Positions 8,461-16,931 of a DNA stretch of 64,000 nt are shown in pieces. The position numbers and the translations under genes were made by a program. The stretch covers positions 62,001 through 126,000 of the forward strand of contig DDWS01000056.1 in assembly GCA_002347685.1 (NCBI GenBank), read 5' to 3'. Under the pieces are notes generated by a model that had not been told where the DNA came from, did no database searches, and was given only the letters and a program-made list of their open reading frames with translations. Position 1 is the stretch's first letter. The number at the start of each line of letters is the position of its first letter. The stretch is from Syntrophaceae bacterium UBA2280. GTDB taxonomy: Bacteria; Desulfobacterota; Syntrophia; Syntrophales; Smithellaceae.

Positions 8461-11127
8461 ACTTCTTCCTATGATTATGATCTGATCGTTGTCGGAGCAG
8501 GAATTGCCGGAATGGTCTCTGCGGTAACGGCCTGCGGCCTGGGCAAACGCGTGGCCGTGGTCGAGAAACATAAACTCGGCGGCAACTGCACAAACACCAC
8601 CTGCATTCCCAGCAAAGCGCTGATCCGTCTTGGCCACGCAGGCAATCAGCTTTCCCGGCTTTCGAAGCAGGGTCTTTTGGTGGACAGAGCACAAGAATTC
8701 CAGAAACGCAACATCATGCCCCACATTAACCGGATTGTGGAGCGGGCCTATGCTAAGGATTTGCCGGAAACATTCGAGGCCATGGGCATCCGGATTTTCT
8801 CAGGCGTCGCGTCATTCCTTGATCCGCACTGCATTGCCGTTGGCGGCCAGACCATCAGCGCCGCAAAGTTTATTCTCGCCACCGGCACATCCCCGCTCGT
8901 TTTGGAAATTCCGGGACTCGGCAGCGTCGATTATCTGACAAACGAATCCCTCTATGACCTCACGGAACTGCCCCGCTCGCTCATTATTCTGGGAGGCGGC
9001 GTGGACGGCCTGGAATACGCCAGCGCATTCGGTCGTCTGGGCGTGGAAACGACTGTCGTGGAAGCCTCACCGCGTCTGATCCCCGCGGCGGACGCCGAAC
9101 TCGTTCGGATACTTACCGCTGTGCTGAAGGAAGACGGCATCCGGATAATGACAGGAACCCATGCGTCAAGCGTGAGCACCCGGTCGGGCAACATCGTCGT
9201 ATGCTGCCGGAGGGCCGACGCAAAGACGCTGGATATCGGGGCTCAAAAGCTTCTGGTGGCCGTGGGCAGAAGACCTGATATGGAGGCGCTTAGCCTGGAG
9301 AAGGCAGGCGTTCATTTCACTGCCCGCGGTATCGTCACCGACCGCAAGCTCCGAACATCCGCACCCCATATTTACGCCTGCGGCGACATCGCCGGTCCTT
9401 TTCAGCTGGCCACGACGGCAGAAACCCAGGCCATTGTCGCGGCGACCAACGCATTTATCCCTCTGAAGCGCGCTGTCAATTACCGCAATAACATTTTTGT
9501 GGTTTTTACGGAGCCGCCGCTGGCGTGGGTCGGATTAACGGAGGCAGATGCCCGCAAGCGCTATGGACGGAAGCTTCGGGTGTATCGCTTTCCCTACACA
9601 GGCATGCGTCGCGCGATGATTGACGGTACGGAAACCGGTATGGCCAAAATCCTGTGCGACAGCCGCGGCCGGATTGTGGGCGCGCATATTCTGGGTGAAA
9701 GCGCAGGCGAGGTTATTCATGAGCTTCAGCTGCTCCGGGCGTTTCATCAGCCGCTCCATCGCTTGCAGAATATTACTCACGCCTATCCGACCTACGCCCA
9801 GGCCATCGCGGGGCGGGCGGGCCAGCTGGCCTTTCTCGACCGGATGACAAATAGTATTTTTGTTAATCTCGCCCTGAGGCTGATGCCCGGATTTGCCAAC
9901 CGGTTGCAACTGGCCCGCGACCGTCTGGCAGAAACCCATCTGGTGGATGCGTTTGCCGATCTGGCGGATTCTGCCGTGACAAAAACCGCTGCCTCGACAA
10001 ACGTTCGGGAATTCAGTATTGAACTCAAGCGTGCCGCAGATGAAACCGTCATACTCGATATCCGCGGCACCCTGGCCGAGTCCGGCAGAGAAGCTCTTGC
10101 GAAGACTTTCGGCGAAGCGACCCAAACAGCCAAGCGCGTTTTAATCAATCTCTCGGGCCTTTTGGGGCTGGATATACACGGTGTCGGCGTGCTGGTCGTG
10201 GAGGTAACGAAAGCCAGACGACGGCAAATCGACATAATGGCCTGCGGATTTTCCGGAGAGCTTCGCGACGTCCTGAGGATTTCCGGCCTCGACGAAATCA
10301 TCACGCTTTATGAGGATGAAAAAGACGCCTTGTGCTGCCGGCGCTTTCTGGAAAAGAGCGGCCTGCACGCGGTTTCTGCGACAAACGAAAGCAAGGTTTC
10401 GCTTCCCGGCTGGGCCATATCCCTGGATCGTCTGACTCTCGCCGCCATGCCTCCTTCCGCCATGAATATCAATGTCGAGGGACGAAGGCTCGCAGGCCCC
10501 GTTCAGGGATTCGGACGTCTATGGGAAAAGCGCTACCGCCTCCACCTGGCACAAGCGGAGCTTGCTCCCCGTGAGATCGTTGCGATATGGCGGGCCGAGT
10601 TTCCCGACTTTTGGCCGGAGGGTAATTTTCTGTTTCCTTCCGCAAACGCGCCGATTGCGCCGGGAACCACCGCCCTGCTCAATCTGTCCATGCCCGGCGG
10701 TCTGGTTTTGGCCACCGGTCTGATGGTTGTCCACGCCGATGATACGTCCTTCAGCTTTATGACCGCTCAGGGGCATATCCTGTCCGGCTGGATTACGTTT
10801 TCCTGTGCAAAGCTCGGCGATTCCACCTATATTGAAGTCCACCCGCTTTTCCGCAGCGCCGATCCGCTGATGGAGATGGGTTTTCGCCTGGGCGCGGCGC
10901 GTCAGGAAGACCGGTTCTGGCATGAGAGCCTCACGCGTTTTGCCCTCAGGCTTGGAACGCATGGTGATGTTGCCCAGCGCGATGTGTTGCACGATGACCG
11001 CGTTCAGTGGAAACGCATGGCCAATCTCCGTTTCAGTGCGGCGCTTAGCTCTTCGGCTTACATGCCTGTTTATCTGTTGAAAAAATGGTTTGGTTCGAAA
11101 AAGAGACGACAGGAGAAAGCACCTTGA
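8461..11127 (+). CDS. FAD/NAD disulfide oxidoreductase - STAS - DUF1990-like fusion protein
   Basis: An 888-residue fusion. Residues 1 to about 460 are a pyridine nucleotide-disulfide oxidoreductase with the FAD motif GAGIAG, redox pair Cys43/Cys48 (GGNCTNTTCIPSKAL), an NAD-binding GGG-type motif and the ACGDIAG FAD motif. The usual C-terminal HxHPTxxE dyad reads HAYPTYAQ, so the acid/base His and Glu are changed. Residues about 515-623 resemble a STAS (anti-sigma-antagonist-like) domain; residues about 667-833 resemble DUF1990 (GLVLATGLMVV ... EVHPLFRSADPL). Start at 8461 is chosen because AGAAGGT lies 6 nt upstream; the frame is open back to 8275, but that part overlaps the DUF2177 gene. 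The stop overlaps the next start by one base. A Mer/lipoamide-type role is unlikely, given the changed dyad. Confidence 0.82.
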   Translation, partial: TSSYDYDLIVVGAGIAGMVSAVTACGLGKRVAVVEKHKLGGNCTNTTCIPSKALIRLGHAGNQLSRLSKQGLLVDRAQEFQKRNIMPHINRIVERAYAKDLPETFEAMGIRIFSGVASFLDPHCIAVGGQTISAAKFILATGTSPLVLEIPGLGSVDYLTNESLYDLTELPRSLIILGGGVDGLEYASAFGRLGVETTVVEASPRLIPAADAELVRILTAVLKEDGIRIMTGTHASSVSTRSGNIVVCCRRADAKTLDIGAQKLLVAVGRRPDMEALSLEKAGVHFTARGIVTDRKLRTSAPHIYACGDIAGPFQLATTAETQAIVAATNAFIPLKRAVNYRNNIFVVFTEPPLAWVGLTEADARKRYGRKLRVYRFPYTGMRRAMIDGTETGMAKILCDSRGRIVGAHILGESAGEVIHELQLLRAFHQPLHRLQNITHAYPTYAQAIAGRAGQLAFLDRMTNSIFVNLALRLMPGFANRLQLARDRLAETHLVDAFADLADSAVTKTAASTNVREFSIELKRAADETVILDIRGTLAESGREALAKTFGEATQTAKRVLINLSGLLGLDIHGVGVLVVEVTKARRRQIDIMACGFSGELRDVLRISGLDEIITLYEDEKDALCCRRFLEKSGLHAVSATNESKVSLPGWAISLDRLTLAAMPPSAMNINVEGRRLAGPVQGFGRLWEKRYRLHLAQAELAPREIVAIWRAEFPDFWPEGNFLFPSANAPIAPGTTALLNLSMPGGLVLATGLMVVHADDTSFSFMTAQGHILSGWITFSCAKLGDSTYIEVHPLFRSADPLMEMGFRLGAARQEDRFWHESLTRFALRLGTHGDVAQRDVLHDDRVQWKRMANLRFSAALSSSAYMPVYLLKKWFGSKKRRQEKAP

Positions 11128-12575
11128 TGATATCCACCGGTCATTACGACACCGTTGTGGTCGGGGCAGGGCCTAACGGTCTGGCGGCGGCCATCTCGCT
11201 TGCAGGCCGCGGCCATGTCGTCGCGCTTCTGGAGGCGTCGGATCGAATTGGCGGCGGACTGCGCTCCGAGGCACTGACGCTGCCTGGTTTTATTCATGAC
11301 GTGTGCGCCGCCGTTGTGCCGCTGTCGCTGGCGTCGCCTTTTTTCCGGGAACTCGATTTGCCGCGTTATGGTGTTGAGTGGATTCAACCAGAGATTCCGC
11401 TGGCCCATCCCTTCGAGGACGGCTCGGCGCTTTTTCTGCACCGGTCACTCCAGATCACAGCCGATGCCCTGGGATCAGATGGCAGAGCCTATCTGCGCCT
11501 TTTTGAACCCTTTATGAAAAGGGCCCCGGATCTTCTCACGGATATCCTGCATCCGCTCAGCTTTCCGTCAAATCCATGGCTTGCGGGTCGATTCGGCCTT
11601 CGGGCGATCCATTCTCTCAAAGGACTTGCGGATAATAAATTTCAAAGCGACCGGACGCGCGCCTTGCTTGCGGGGCTTGCTGCACACGCCATGATCCCAT
11701 TGGATAAAACAGGAACGGCGGCTTTCGGCCTGGTTTTAGGCCTGCTGGCCCATACCACAGGATGGCCCATCATCCGGAGCGGTTCACAGAAGCTAGCGAT
11801 CGCGCTGGCTGATTGCCTGCGCGATCGCGGTGGCGAGATTCTCTTGAACCGTCGCGTCGATTCCGCAGAAGACCTGCCGAAGGCCCGCTCTTACGTCTTC
11901 AACATCACGCCCCGCCAGCTTCTGGGCATTTCGGGCCTAGGTCTGTCGGAAGGCTACCGCTTGCGATTGTCACGTTTCCGTTATGGTCCGGGGATTTATA
12001 AAATGGATTGGGCGCTTCGCTCGCCGATTCCCTGGAAGGCTCAAATCTGCAGGAAGGCGGGGGTGGTGCATCTGGGCGGATCATTTGAAGAGATTGCATC
12101 CTCACTTACAAATGTTTCCGCAGGCATCATGCCGCAGTCGCCCTTTATCATTTTGGCCCAGCCCAGTCTTTTCGACGCCTCGCGCGCCCCGGCAGGTTTT
12201 CATACGGCCTGGGCGTATTGCCATGTTCCTCATGGATCAGACGCGGACGTCTCGGCGCGCATCGAAGAAAAGATTGAGCGCTATGCGCCGGGATTTCAAG
12301 ACGTCATTTTAGCCAGACACACTTTTTCCGCAGTGGAAATGGAACGGCACAATGCCAACTATGTAGGCGGGGACATCAGCGGCGGCATTTCCGATCTCGG
12401 CCAACTTCTCACCCGGCCTATCGCTTCGTTCAATCCTTACCGGACCTCGAAGAAAAACGTTTATCTTTGTTCTGCCTCCACGCCCCCGGGCGGAGGTATT
12501 CACGGCCTTTGCGGCTACTTCGCGGCAAAACGAATGGAAGCCCGTGGATCACGAGAAAGCAAAAGTCAATCATAG
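11127..12575 (+). CDS. FAD-dependent oxidoreductase, phytoene dehydrogenase-like
   Basis: A 482-residue NAD(P)/FAD oxidoreductase of the COG1233 (phytoene desaturase/CrtI-like) group. It has an N-terminal dinucleotide motif GAGPNGLAAAISLAGRG with the trailing acidic LLEAS, and a C-terminal CSASTPPGGGIHGLCGYFAA motif that contacts FAD. The start ATG at 11127 overlaps the TGA of the preceding gene and has AGGAGA upstream. No carotenoid genes are nearby, so an acyl-lipid or other isoprenoid substrate is as plausible as a carotenoid; the substrate is unknown. Confidence 0.88.
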   Translation: MISTGHYDTVVVGAGPNGLAAAISLAGRGHVVALLEASDRIGGGLRSEALTLPGFIHDVCAAVVPLSLASPFFRELDLPRYGVEWIQPEIPLAHPFEDGSALFLHRSLQITADALGSDGRAYLRLFEPFMKRAPDLLTDILHPLSFPSNPWLAGRFGLRAIHSLKGLADNKFQSDRTRALLAGLAAHAMIPLDKTGTAAFGLVLGLLAHTTGWPIIRSGSQKLAIALADCLRDRGGEILLNRRVDSAEDLPKARSYVFNITPRQLLGISGLGLSEGYRLRLSRFRYGPGIYKMDWALRSPIPWKAQICRKAGVVHLGGSFEEIASSLTNVSAGIMPQSPFIILAQPSLFDASRAPAGFHTAWAYCHVPHGSDADVSARIEEKIERYAPGFQDVILARHTFSAVEMERHNANYVGGDISGGISDLGQLLTRPIASFNPYRTSKKNVYLCSASTPPGGGIHGLCGYFAAKRMEARGSRESKSQS

Positions 12576-12642
12576 AAGGGATCCTTGGGGGATCATCGGG
12601 GTAACGACCGATTTGCTTGAGAACTAAACAGGAGGGCAAATA

Positions 12643-13227
12643 ATGAGTCTGACAAAAATTTGCATTGCAGGCATGGTTGCCGTCATGCTAATTTCGGCAT
12701 GCAGCGTTGATCAATCATCGAAAGGAAGCTACATGATCAATTACGATCAGGCGCTGGCCGGGACAGACCCCTCGAATATTCCGCCGCCGGTCACAGGTTC
12801 AACGCAGGAAAAAGCAGCCTGCGACAAATTCAGGAATTTTTATAAAGTATTCTCCGCATCTGTCATCCGCACAGAAATTGACAGCCTCTATGCTCCGGAT
12901 GCCTACTTCCGCGACGGATTTCGGGAGGTTCATAGAATCGACGCGATTAAAGCTTATTTTCTGAGTTCCACCGAGACTTTTGAAGAATGCATCTTTGACA
13001 TACAGGACGCAGCAGCCCATAACGGCAATTACTATTTCCGCTGGATCATGCATCTTAAGCTGAAACGCAATCCCAAAGAAACCCTGCGAATCGTGGGCAT
13101 GTCGCATGTGCGCTTCAATGTTGAAGGTCTTGTAACCTTTCACCAGGATTACTGGGACACGGGCATCATCTACGAAGAGGCCCCGGGCCTGGGAAGAATC
13201 ATCACCTGGATCCGTAACCGGATCTAA
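12643..13227 (+). CDS. SnoaL/NTF2-like lipoprotein
   Basis: A 194-residue protein with a lipoprotein signal: hydrophobic segment then LISAC at about residue 20. After a linker, residues about 58-180 show the cone-shaped NTF2/SnoaL-like pattern (KFRNFYKVFSASV, LYAPDAYFRDGFREVHRIDAIKAYF, YYFRWIMHLK, VTFHQDYWDTGIIYEEAPGLG). SnoaL-like genes of this kind commonly accompany COG2907 and DUF1365 genes, as here. Its ribosome site AGGAGG is clear. Probable location: membrane-anchored, facing the periplasm. Function is unknown. Confidence 0.82.
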   Translation: MSLTKICIAGMVAVMLISACSVDQSSKGSYMINYDQALAGTDPSNIPPPVTGSTQEKAACDKFRNFYKVFSASVIRTEIDSLYAPDAYFRDGFREVHRIDAIKAYFLSSTETFEECIFDIQDAAAHNGNYYFRWIMHLKLKRNPKETLRIVGMSHVRFNVEGLVTFHQDYWDTGIIYEEAPGLGRIITWIRNRI

Positions 13228-13276
13228 TGAGAAAACAAATGCTTCATCATACTGTTGAACCTATGAGGAGTCTGCA

Positions 13277-14548
13277 ATGGAAAATACTGAAAAAAAGCGG
13301 ATCGCGGTGGTGGGCGCCGGTGTGGCAGGCATTGTTACCGCCTATCTTTTGTCACGCAGGCACGACGTAACCCTTATTGAGAAAAACGATTATATCGGCG
13401 GCCATACCAACACGATTGACATTCAGGATGAAAGCGGCGCCGTCATTCCTGTGGATACGGGATTTATCGTCCTCAACGACCGGACCTATCCGCTCTTCAA
13501 CCGCTTTTTGTCGCAACTGGGGGTCGCGATCGGTAAAACCGACATGTCGTTTAGCTACAGGGATGGCAATTCAAATCTGCAATACGCGAGCATGGACTTC
13601 CGCAGCATATTTGCTCAGCGCACCAATCTTTTTTCGCCATTCTTCTGGCGTCTGCTCTACGGTATTTTACGATTTAATCGCCTGACTCGCCAGCGTCTTC
13701 ACGAAGGCGCTCTAACGGGCCTGACCATTGACGAACATCTGCGACGCGAAAGCATCAGCGATATCGTTGCCAAAGCCTTTGTTCTGCCCATGGCCGGAGC
13801 GATCTGGTCCGCCCCGGACGGAAGCATCCGAGAATTTCCCGTCGAAACCTTCGCGCGGTTTTACGAAAACCACGGCCTTTTATCGCTTTCCGATCATCCC
13901 CAATGGTATTATGTGGAAGGCGGCAGTCAGACCTATGTCCGGGCTTTTCTGAAAACATTTACCGGCCGTGTTTTATCCTCATGTCCGGTCAAAGCCGTCA
14001 TCAGAGACGACCGGGGCGTTGTTTTAAAACTGCCAAACGCCGAAGAGCGCTTTGACAAAGTTGTCATCGCCGCACACGCCGACCAGGCGTTTAGGATGCT
14101 CGCGAACCCCTCCGAGAATGAAACCCGCCTGCTGTCGGTCTGGAAATATGCGCCTAACCAAACGATCCTCCATAGCGATCAATCTTTTTTACCGCCAATC
14201 CGGCGCGCCTGGGCTTCCTGGAACTACACACGCGCCGCAGGCAACAAAGATGAGGCGCCGGTCGCTTTAACTTACGATATGACGCGGCTTCAGTGCCTGC
14301 CCTGCAATGACCGGGTCTGCGTCACCCTCAATCCCTGGAAGCCGGTGTCAAAGGCAAAAACCATCCGGGAACTCCAATACGACCATCCGATGTACAATTT
14401 TGACGCACTGAGATCACAGGCGGAGCTGCCCTCCTTAAGCGGGCAGAAAAACACCTATTTCTGCGGCAGTTATTTCGGCTATGGATTTCATGAAGACGCG
14501 GTGCGTTCGGCCGTGGAACTGGGAAAACTTTTCGACATCGGACTGTAG
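13277..14548 (+). CDS. COG2907-type NAD/FAD-binding amine-oxidase-like protein
   Basis: A 423-residue flavoprotein with N-terminal VVGAGVAGIVTAYLLSRRH and ENDYIGGHTNTI motifs, then PVDTGFIVLNDRTYPLF. The C-terminal FAD contact is TYFCGSYFGYGFHEDAVRSA. This is the COG2907 family, often encoded beside DUF1365 and cyclopropane-fatty-acid-synthase-like genes, and in some alphaproteobacteria part of a singlet-oxygen response that alters fatty acids (established context; the present function is inferred). It is followed 3 bp later by the DUF1365 gene. Confidence 0.9.
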   Translation: MENTEKKRIAVVGAGVAGIVTAYLLSRRHDVTLIEKNDYIGGHTNTIDIQDESGAVIPVDTGFIVLNDRTYPLFNRFLSQLGVAIGKTDMSFSYRDGNSNLQYASMDFRSIFAQRTNLFSPFFWRLLYGILRFNRLTRQRLHEGALTGLTIDEHLRRESISDIVAKAFVLPMAGAIWSAPDGSIREFPVETFARFYENHGLLSLSDHPQWYYVEGGSQTYVRAFLKTFTGRVLSSCPVKAVIRDDRGVVLKLPNAEERFDKVVIAAHADQAFRMLANPSENETRLLSVWKYAPNQTILHSDQSFLPPIRRAWASWNYTRAAGNKDEAPVALTYDMTRLQCLPCNDRVCVTLNPWKPVSKAKTIRELQYDHPMYNFDALRSQAELPSLSGQKNTYFCGSYFGYGFHEDAVRSAVELGKLFDIGL

Positions 14549-14551
14549 AAT

Positions 14552-15367
14552 ATGAATCAAGACAAATCCTATAAAGATCAGCGAGGCCTGTCGTCAAAAT
14601 TTTACGAGGGATATGTCGAGCACACGCGCAAAAAGCCCAGAGCGCATGCCTTCCGCTACGGACTGTATTTTTACTGTTTTGATCTCGACGAGCTTGGTTA
14701 TCTGGATCAGAAACTGCCTTTGTTTGGTTACAATCGTATCCGTCCCGCAGCGATTTTCGACAAAGACTATCTTGACGAAGGGAATGAAAGCATCCGGCAA
14801 AAAGTGGAACGACAGCTTGCCGGACAGGCCTTCGCTCCGGAAATCGGCCGGATTTTTCTGGTGACCTCGGCGCGCTATTTGAACTATATCTTTAATCCCG
14901 TCAACTTCTATTATGTTTTCAACACACACGACAAACTGCTTTGTGTTCTGGCTGAAGTCAACAACACCTTTGGCGACAAGCATCTGTATGTTCTGACCGA
15001 TCGCAAGGATTCGGGCGGCGATGAGCCTGCGCGATATCAGGCGCGCAAAGCCTTTCACGTTTCGCCCTTCAACACCATCGAGGGAGATTATCATTTTTCC
15101 TTCTCCGCGCTTTGCGAAACGCTGGAGATAAGCATTGAGCTTGTGCAGGGCGGCGAGGTGCTCCTGGAAGCCCGGCTATACGGCCGCGCCAAGGCATTGA
15201 CCGGCAAGAACCAGGCCCGTCTGCTTTTGCGCCATCCGCTCGTGGCACACCTGACTACGCCACGTATTCTCTTTGAGGCGATGCGCCTGTTTTTCCTGCG
15301 GCGGCTCAAATACATCGAGAAACCGCAGGTTATAGACATGATGACGATTCGCCGCAAAGGCAAATAG
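14552..15367 (+). CDS. DUF1365 family protein
   Basis: A 271-residue DUF1365 protein. Conserved blocks are EGYVEHTRKKPRAHAFRYGLYF, FLVTSARYLNYIFNPVNFYYVF and VLAEVNNTFGDKHLYVL, followed by KAFHVSPFNTIEGDYHF. It is almost always the partner of a COG2907 flavoprotein, as here with a 3-bp gap. No cyclopropane-fatty-acid synthase follows in this window, which is the more usual third member. The role is probably in lipid modification; the biochemical activity is unknown. Confidence 0.9.
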   Translation: MNQDKSYKDQRGLSSKFYEGYVEHTRKKPRAHAFRYGLYFYCFDLDELGYLDQKLPLFGYNRIRPAAIFDKDYLDEGNESIRQKVERQLAGQAFAPEIGRIFLVTSARYLNYIFNPVNFYYVFNTHDKLLCVLAEVNNTFGDKHLYVLTDRKDSGGDEPARYQARKAFHVSPFNTIEGDYHFSFSALCETLEISIELVQGGEVLLEARLYGRAKALTGKNQARLLLRHPLVAHLTTPRILFEAMRLFFLRRLKYIEKPQVIDMMTIRRKGK

Positions 15368-15413
15368 TTGAAAAGGATTTTTTAACCGACACCTTCAGGG
15401 AAAGGAAAAGTTT

Positions 15414-15959
15414 ATGAGACAAACACGACTTGCCTTAATCGCACTTATGCTTCTGGCGCTTGTCGCCTGCGCCGGAGCGGACATCAAAAAAGCGCCTTCT
15501 CAGAGTGGTCAGTCTGCCGTCGATTTCACATTGCCCGATCAGAACGGCAAACTCTGGACGCTCAGTGAAACTCTAAAAAATTATCAAGCCGTTGTCCTTG
15601 CCTTTTATCCCAAGGACGACACAAAAGACTGAATTCGCCAGTTTGTTGAGTTTCAACAAAACATCGCCAAATATGACGAAAGAAACGTTAAGATCCTGGG
15701 ACTCTCACGAGACTCGGCCGAATCGCACCGCAAGTTTATCGCCAAGCACGGCCTTGGCAGCATGACGCTCCTGGTGGACGACAAAGGCAGAATCGCCAAG
15801 CTCTATGACGCGGATCACTGGCTGCTACCCCTTTCACATCGGGTTTACCTGATTATTGATAAACGAATGAGCATCATATACCGAAAGGACATGGGCTTCG
15901 CGCTGCTTCCCGATCAGACTCAAACACTGATCGAAGAAATCGATCGCCAAATCCGATAA
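15414..15959 (+). CDS. lipoprotein peroxiredoxin (BCP/PrxQ-like) with selenocysteine (UGA at 15630-15632)
   Basis: The frame is broken only by TGA at 15630-15632 (codon 73) in FYPKDDTKD-U-IRQF, exactly where BCP/PrxQ proteins have the peroxidatic cysteine of FYPKDDTPGC. Downstream the same frame continues through LGLSRDSAESHRKFIAKHG and DHWLLPLSHRVYLIIDK to TAA, giving 181 residues. The N-terminus has a lipoprotein signal with LVAC at about residue 19, so the enzyme should be membrane-anchored outside the cytoplasm. No second Cys stands at the usual PrxQ resolving position, which suggests a 1-Sec mechanism with an external thiol. AGGGAAAGG precedes the start. It may protect the lipids modified by the upstream cluster (inference). 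Confidence 0.88.
15642..15660 (+). promoter_or_regulatory. bacterial SECIS hairpin of the lipoprotein peroxiredoxin
   Basis: A perfect 8-bp stem, TTTGTTGA / TCAACAAA, with a 3-nt loop GTT whose first base is G. The loop begins 17 nt after the TGA. Size and distance fit the bacterial SECIS model, though the loop is not the classic GGTC. Confidence 0.7.
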
Positions 15960-16017
15960 GGAAAAAGATACCTGGACCCACTGGATACGACCGGCGCCTG
16001 ACACCTTCAAGGTCACA

Positions 16018-16060
16018 CTGGTACGCCTTTCTTCCGGAAAGAGTGTCCAGCAGGTTTTTT
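16018..16060 (+). terminator. rho-independent terminator after the Sec peroxiredoxin gene
   Basis: CTGG-AC-GC-CTTTC pairs with GAAAG-GT-CCAG with two small bulges around a TTCCG-type loop. A T-run (TTTTTT, 16055-16060) follows the stem 4 nt later. It lies about 60 bp after the stop of the peroxiredoxin gene. Confidence 0.65.
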
Positions 16061-16080
16061 CAGTTTTCATATTCAACGGG

Positions 16081-16284
16081 TCAGGGGTTCTTCAGGGCAA
16101 TCCACCATTTTCGTATGAGAATTTTTGCTTTTCGGAAATTCTTGTTTGAGAAACGGACCGTTCCCCCATCCATGGAAGCGCTTCAGCCCGCGGGAAGCGG
16201 ACCGTCGAGCATATCTGCGCACGGATCGTCGGGACACACACCGATCGCCTTAGTGCCCTTTTTGATTTTTTCACGCCTCAGCAT
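16081..16284 (-). CDS. candidate small selenoprotein, 67 residues (UGA at 16183-16185 = possible Sec34)
   Basis: On the minus strand an ATG at 16284 is preceded by TTGGAGGG. The frame runs 33 codons to TGA, then another 33 codons to a final TGA at 16081-16083. The first half has two spaced cysteines (GVCPDDPCADMLDG) and leads into GPLPAG-U-SASMDGG. A hairpin with a GTC loop follows 24 nt after the UGA. The second half is basic and aromatic (IRKWWIALKNP). I do not recognise a family, and the two-TGA structure could also mean a 33-residue peptide or no gene. It occupies the otherwise empty gap 15960-16516; I saw nothing else in that gap apart from the terminator. Confidence 0.4.
16150..16164 (-). 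promoter_or_regulatory. possible SECIS hairpin of the small selenoprotein candidate
   Basis: On the minus strand GGAACG pairs with CGTTTC (one G-U pair) around the loop GTC, 24 nt after the TGA at 16185-16183. Distance and loop fit the bacterial SECIS model; the stem is short. Confidence 0.35.
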
Positions 16285-16516
16285 GATTCCCTCCAACCTT
16301 AATTTAAGCTGATTTTATGATATATGCTTCCTTATTTCCAGCATTGATTTATCCGGTTTTTAGCTTGTTCATCGTATCAAATTGTTGTTTTTCTATCCTG
16401 CCGATTTATGCTACGTAACAAATGATATGCATCGGCCATAATGCCTTAGCAGCGATAACGGCAGGATATAGCGTTGTCTCCGGATACGGCATACTACATT
16501 ATTGGAGGAATGACTC

Positions 16517-16915
16517 ATGGTGAAAGTAACACAAGAGATTAAAGAAAGTTTGAAGGCTGCAAAAATCGCGTACCTTTCGACGGCAGCACTGGATGGCACG
16601 CCAAACGTCGTGCCTGTCGGTGCGTTCAAGTTCCTGGACGACGAGACCTTGCTCATCTCCGACCAGTTTTTCATGAAGACGCTCACGAACCTGAAGGAGA
16701 ACCCCAAAATAGCACTTGCCTGGTGGGGTGAAAAAGGCGGCTTCCAGATCAAGGCCGACATCACGATCCATACGGATGACGACATATTCAGGCAAAACGT
16801 CGAGTGGGTCCACGGTATCCGCGACACACTCCATCCGAAGTCGGCCATCGTTGGAAAAATCACCGGCGCATACATTATCAAAGGCGGGCCGGAAGCCGGG
16901 AAAAAGATTCTCTAA
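16517..16915 (+). CDS. pyridoxamine 5'-phosphate oxidase-like FMN-binding protein
   Basis: A 132-residue split-barrel protein of the PNPOx-like superfamily: AKIAYLSTAALDGTPNVVPVGAFKFLDDETLLISDQF, then TLTNLKENPKIALAWWG. Such small members bind FMN or F420 and are oxidoreductases of unknown substrate in anaerobes. A clear AGGA site lies upstream, and a NifU-like gene follows after 16 bp, so the two may be co-transcribed. Confidence 0.85.
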   Translation: MVKVTQEIKESLKAAKIAYLSTAALDGTPNVVPVGAFKFLDDETLLISDQFFMKTLTNLKENPKIALAWWGEKGGFQIKADITIHTDDDIFRQNVEWVHGIRDTLHPKSAIVGKITGAYIIKGGPEAGKKIL

Positions 16916-16931
16916 AGAAGGGAACTGTCAA

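Noticed and set aside
8461..9850. Mercuric reductase (MerA) call for the flavoprotein domain, as partner of the MerB-like protein
   Set aside because: The C-terminal Cys pair of MerA is missing, there is no HMA domain, and the gene lies 18 kb away in a lipid-type cluster.
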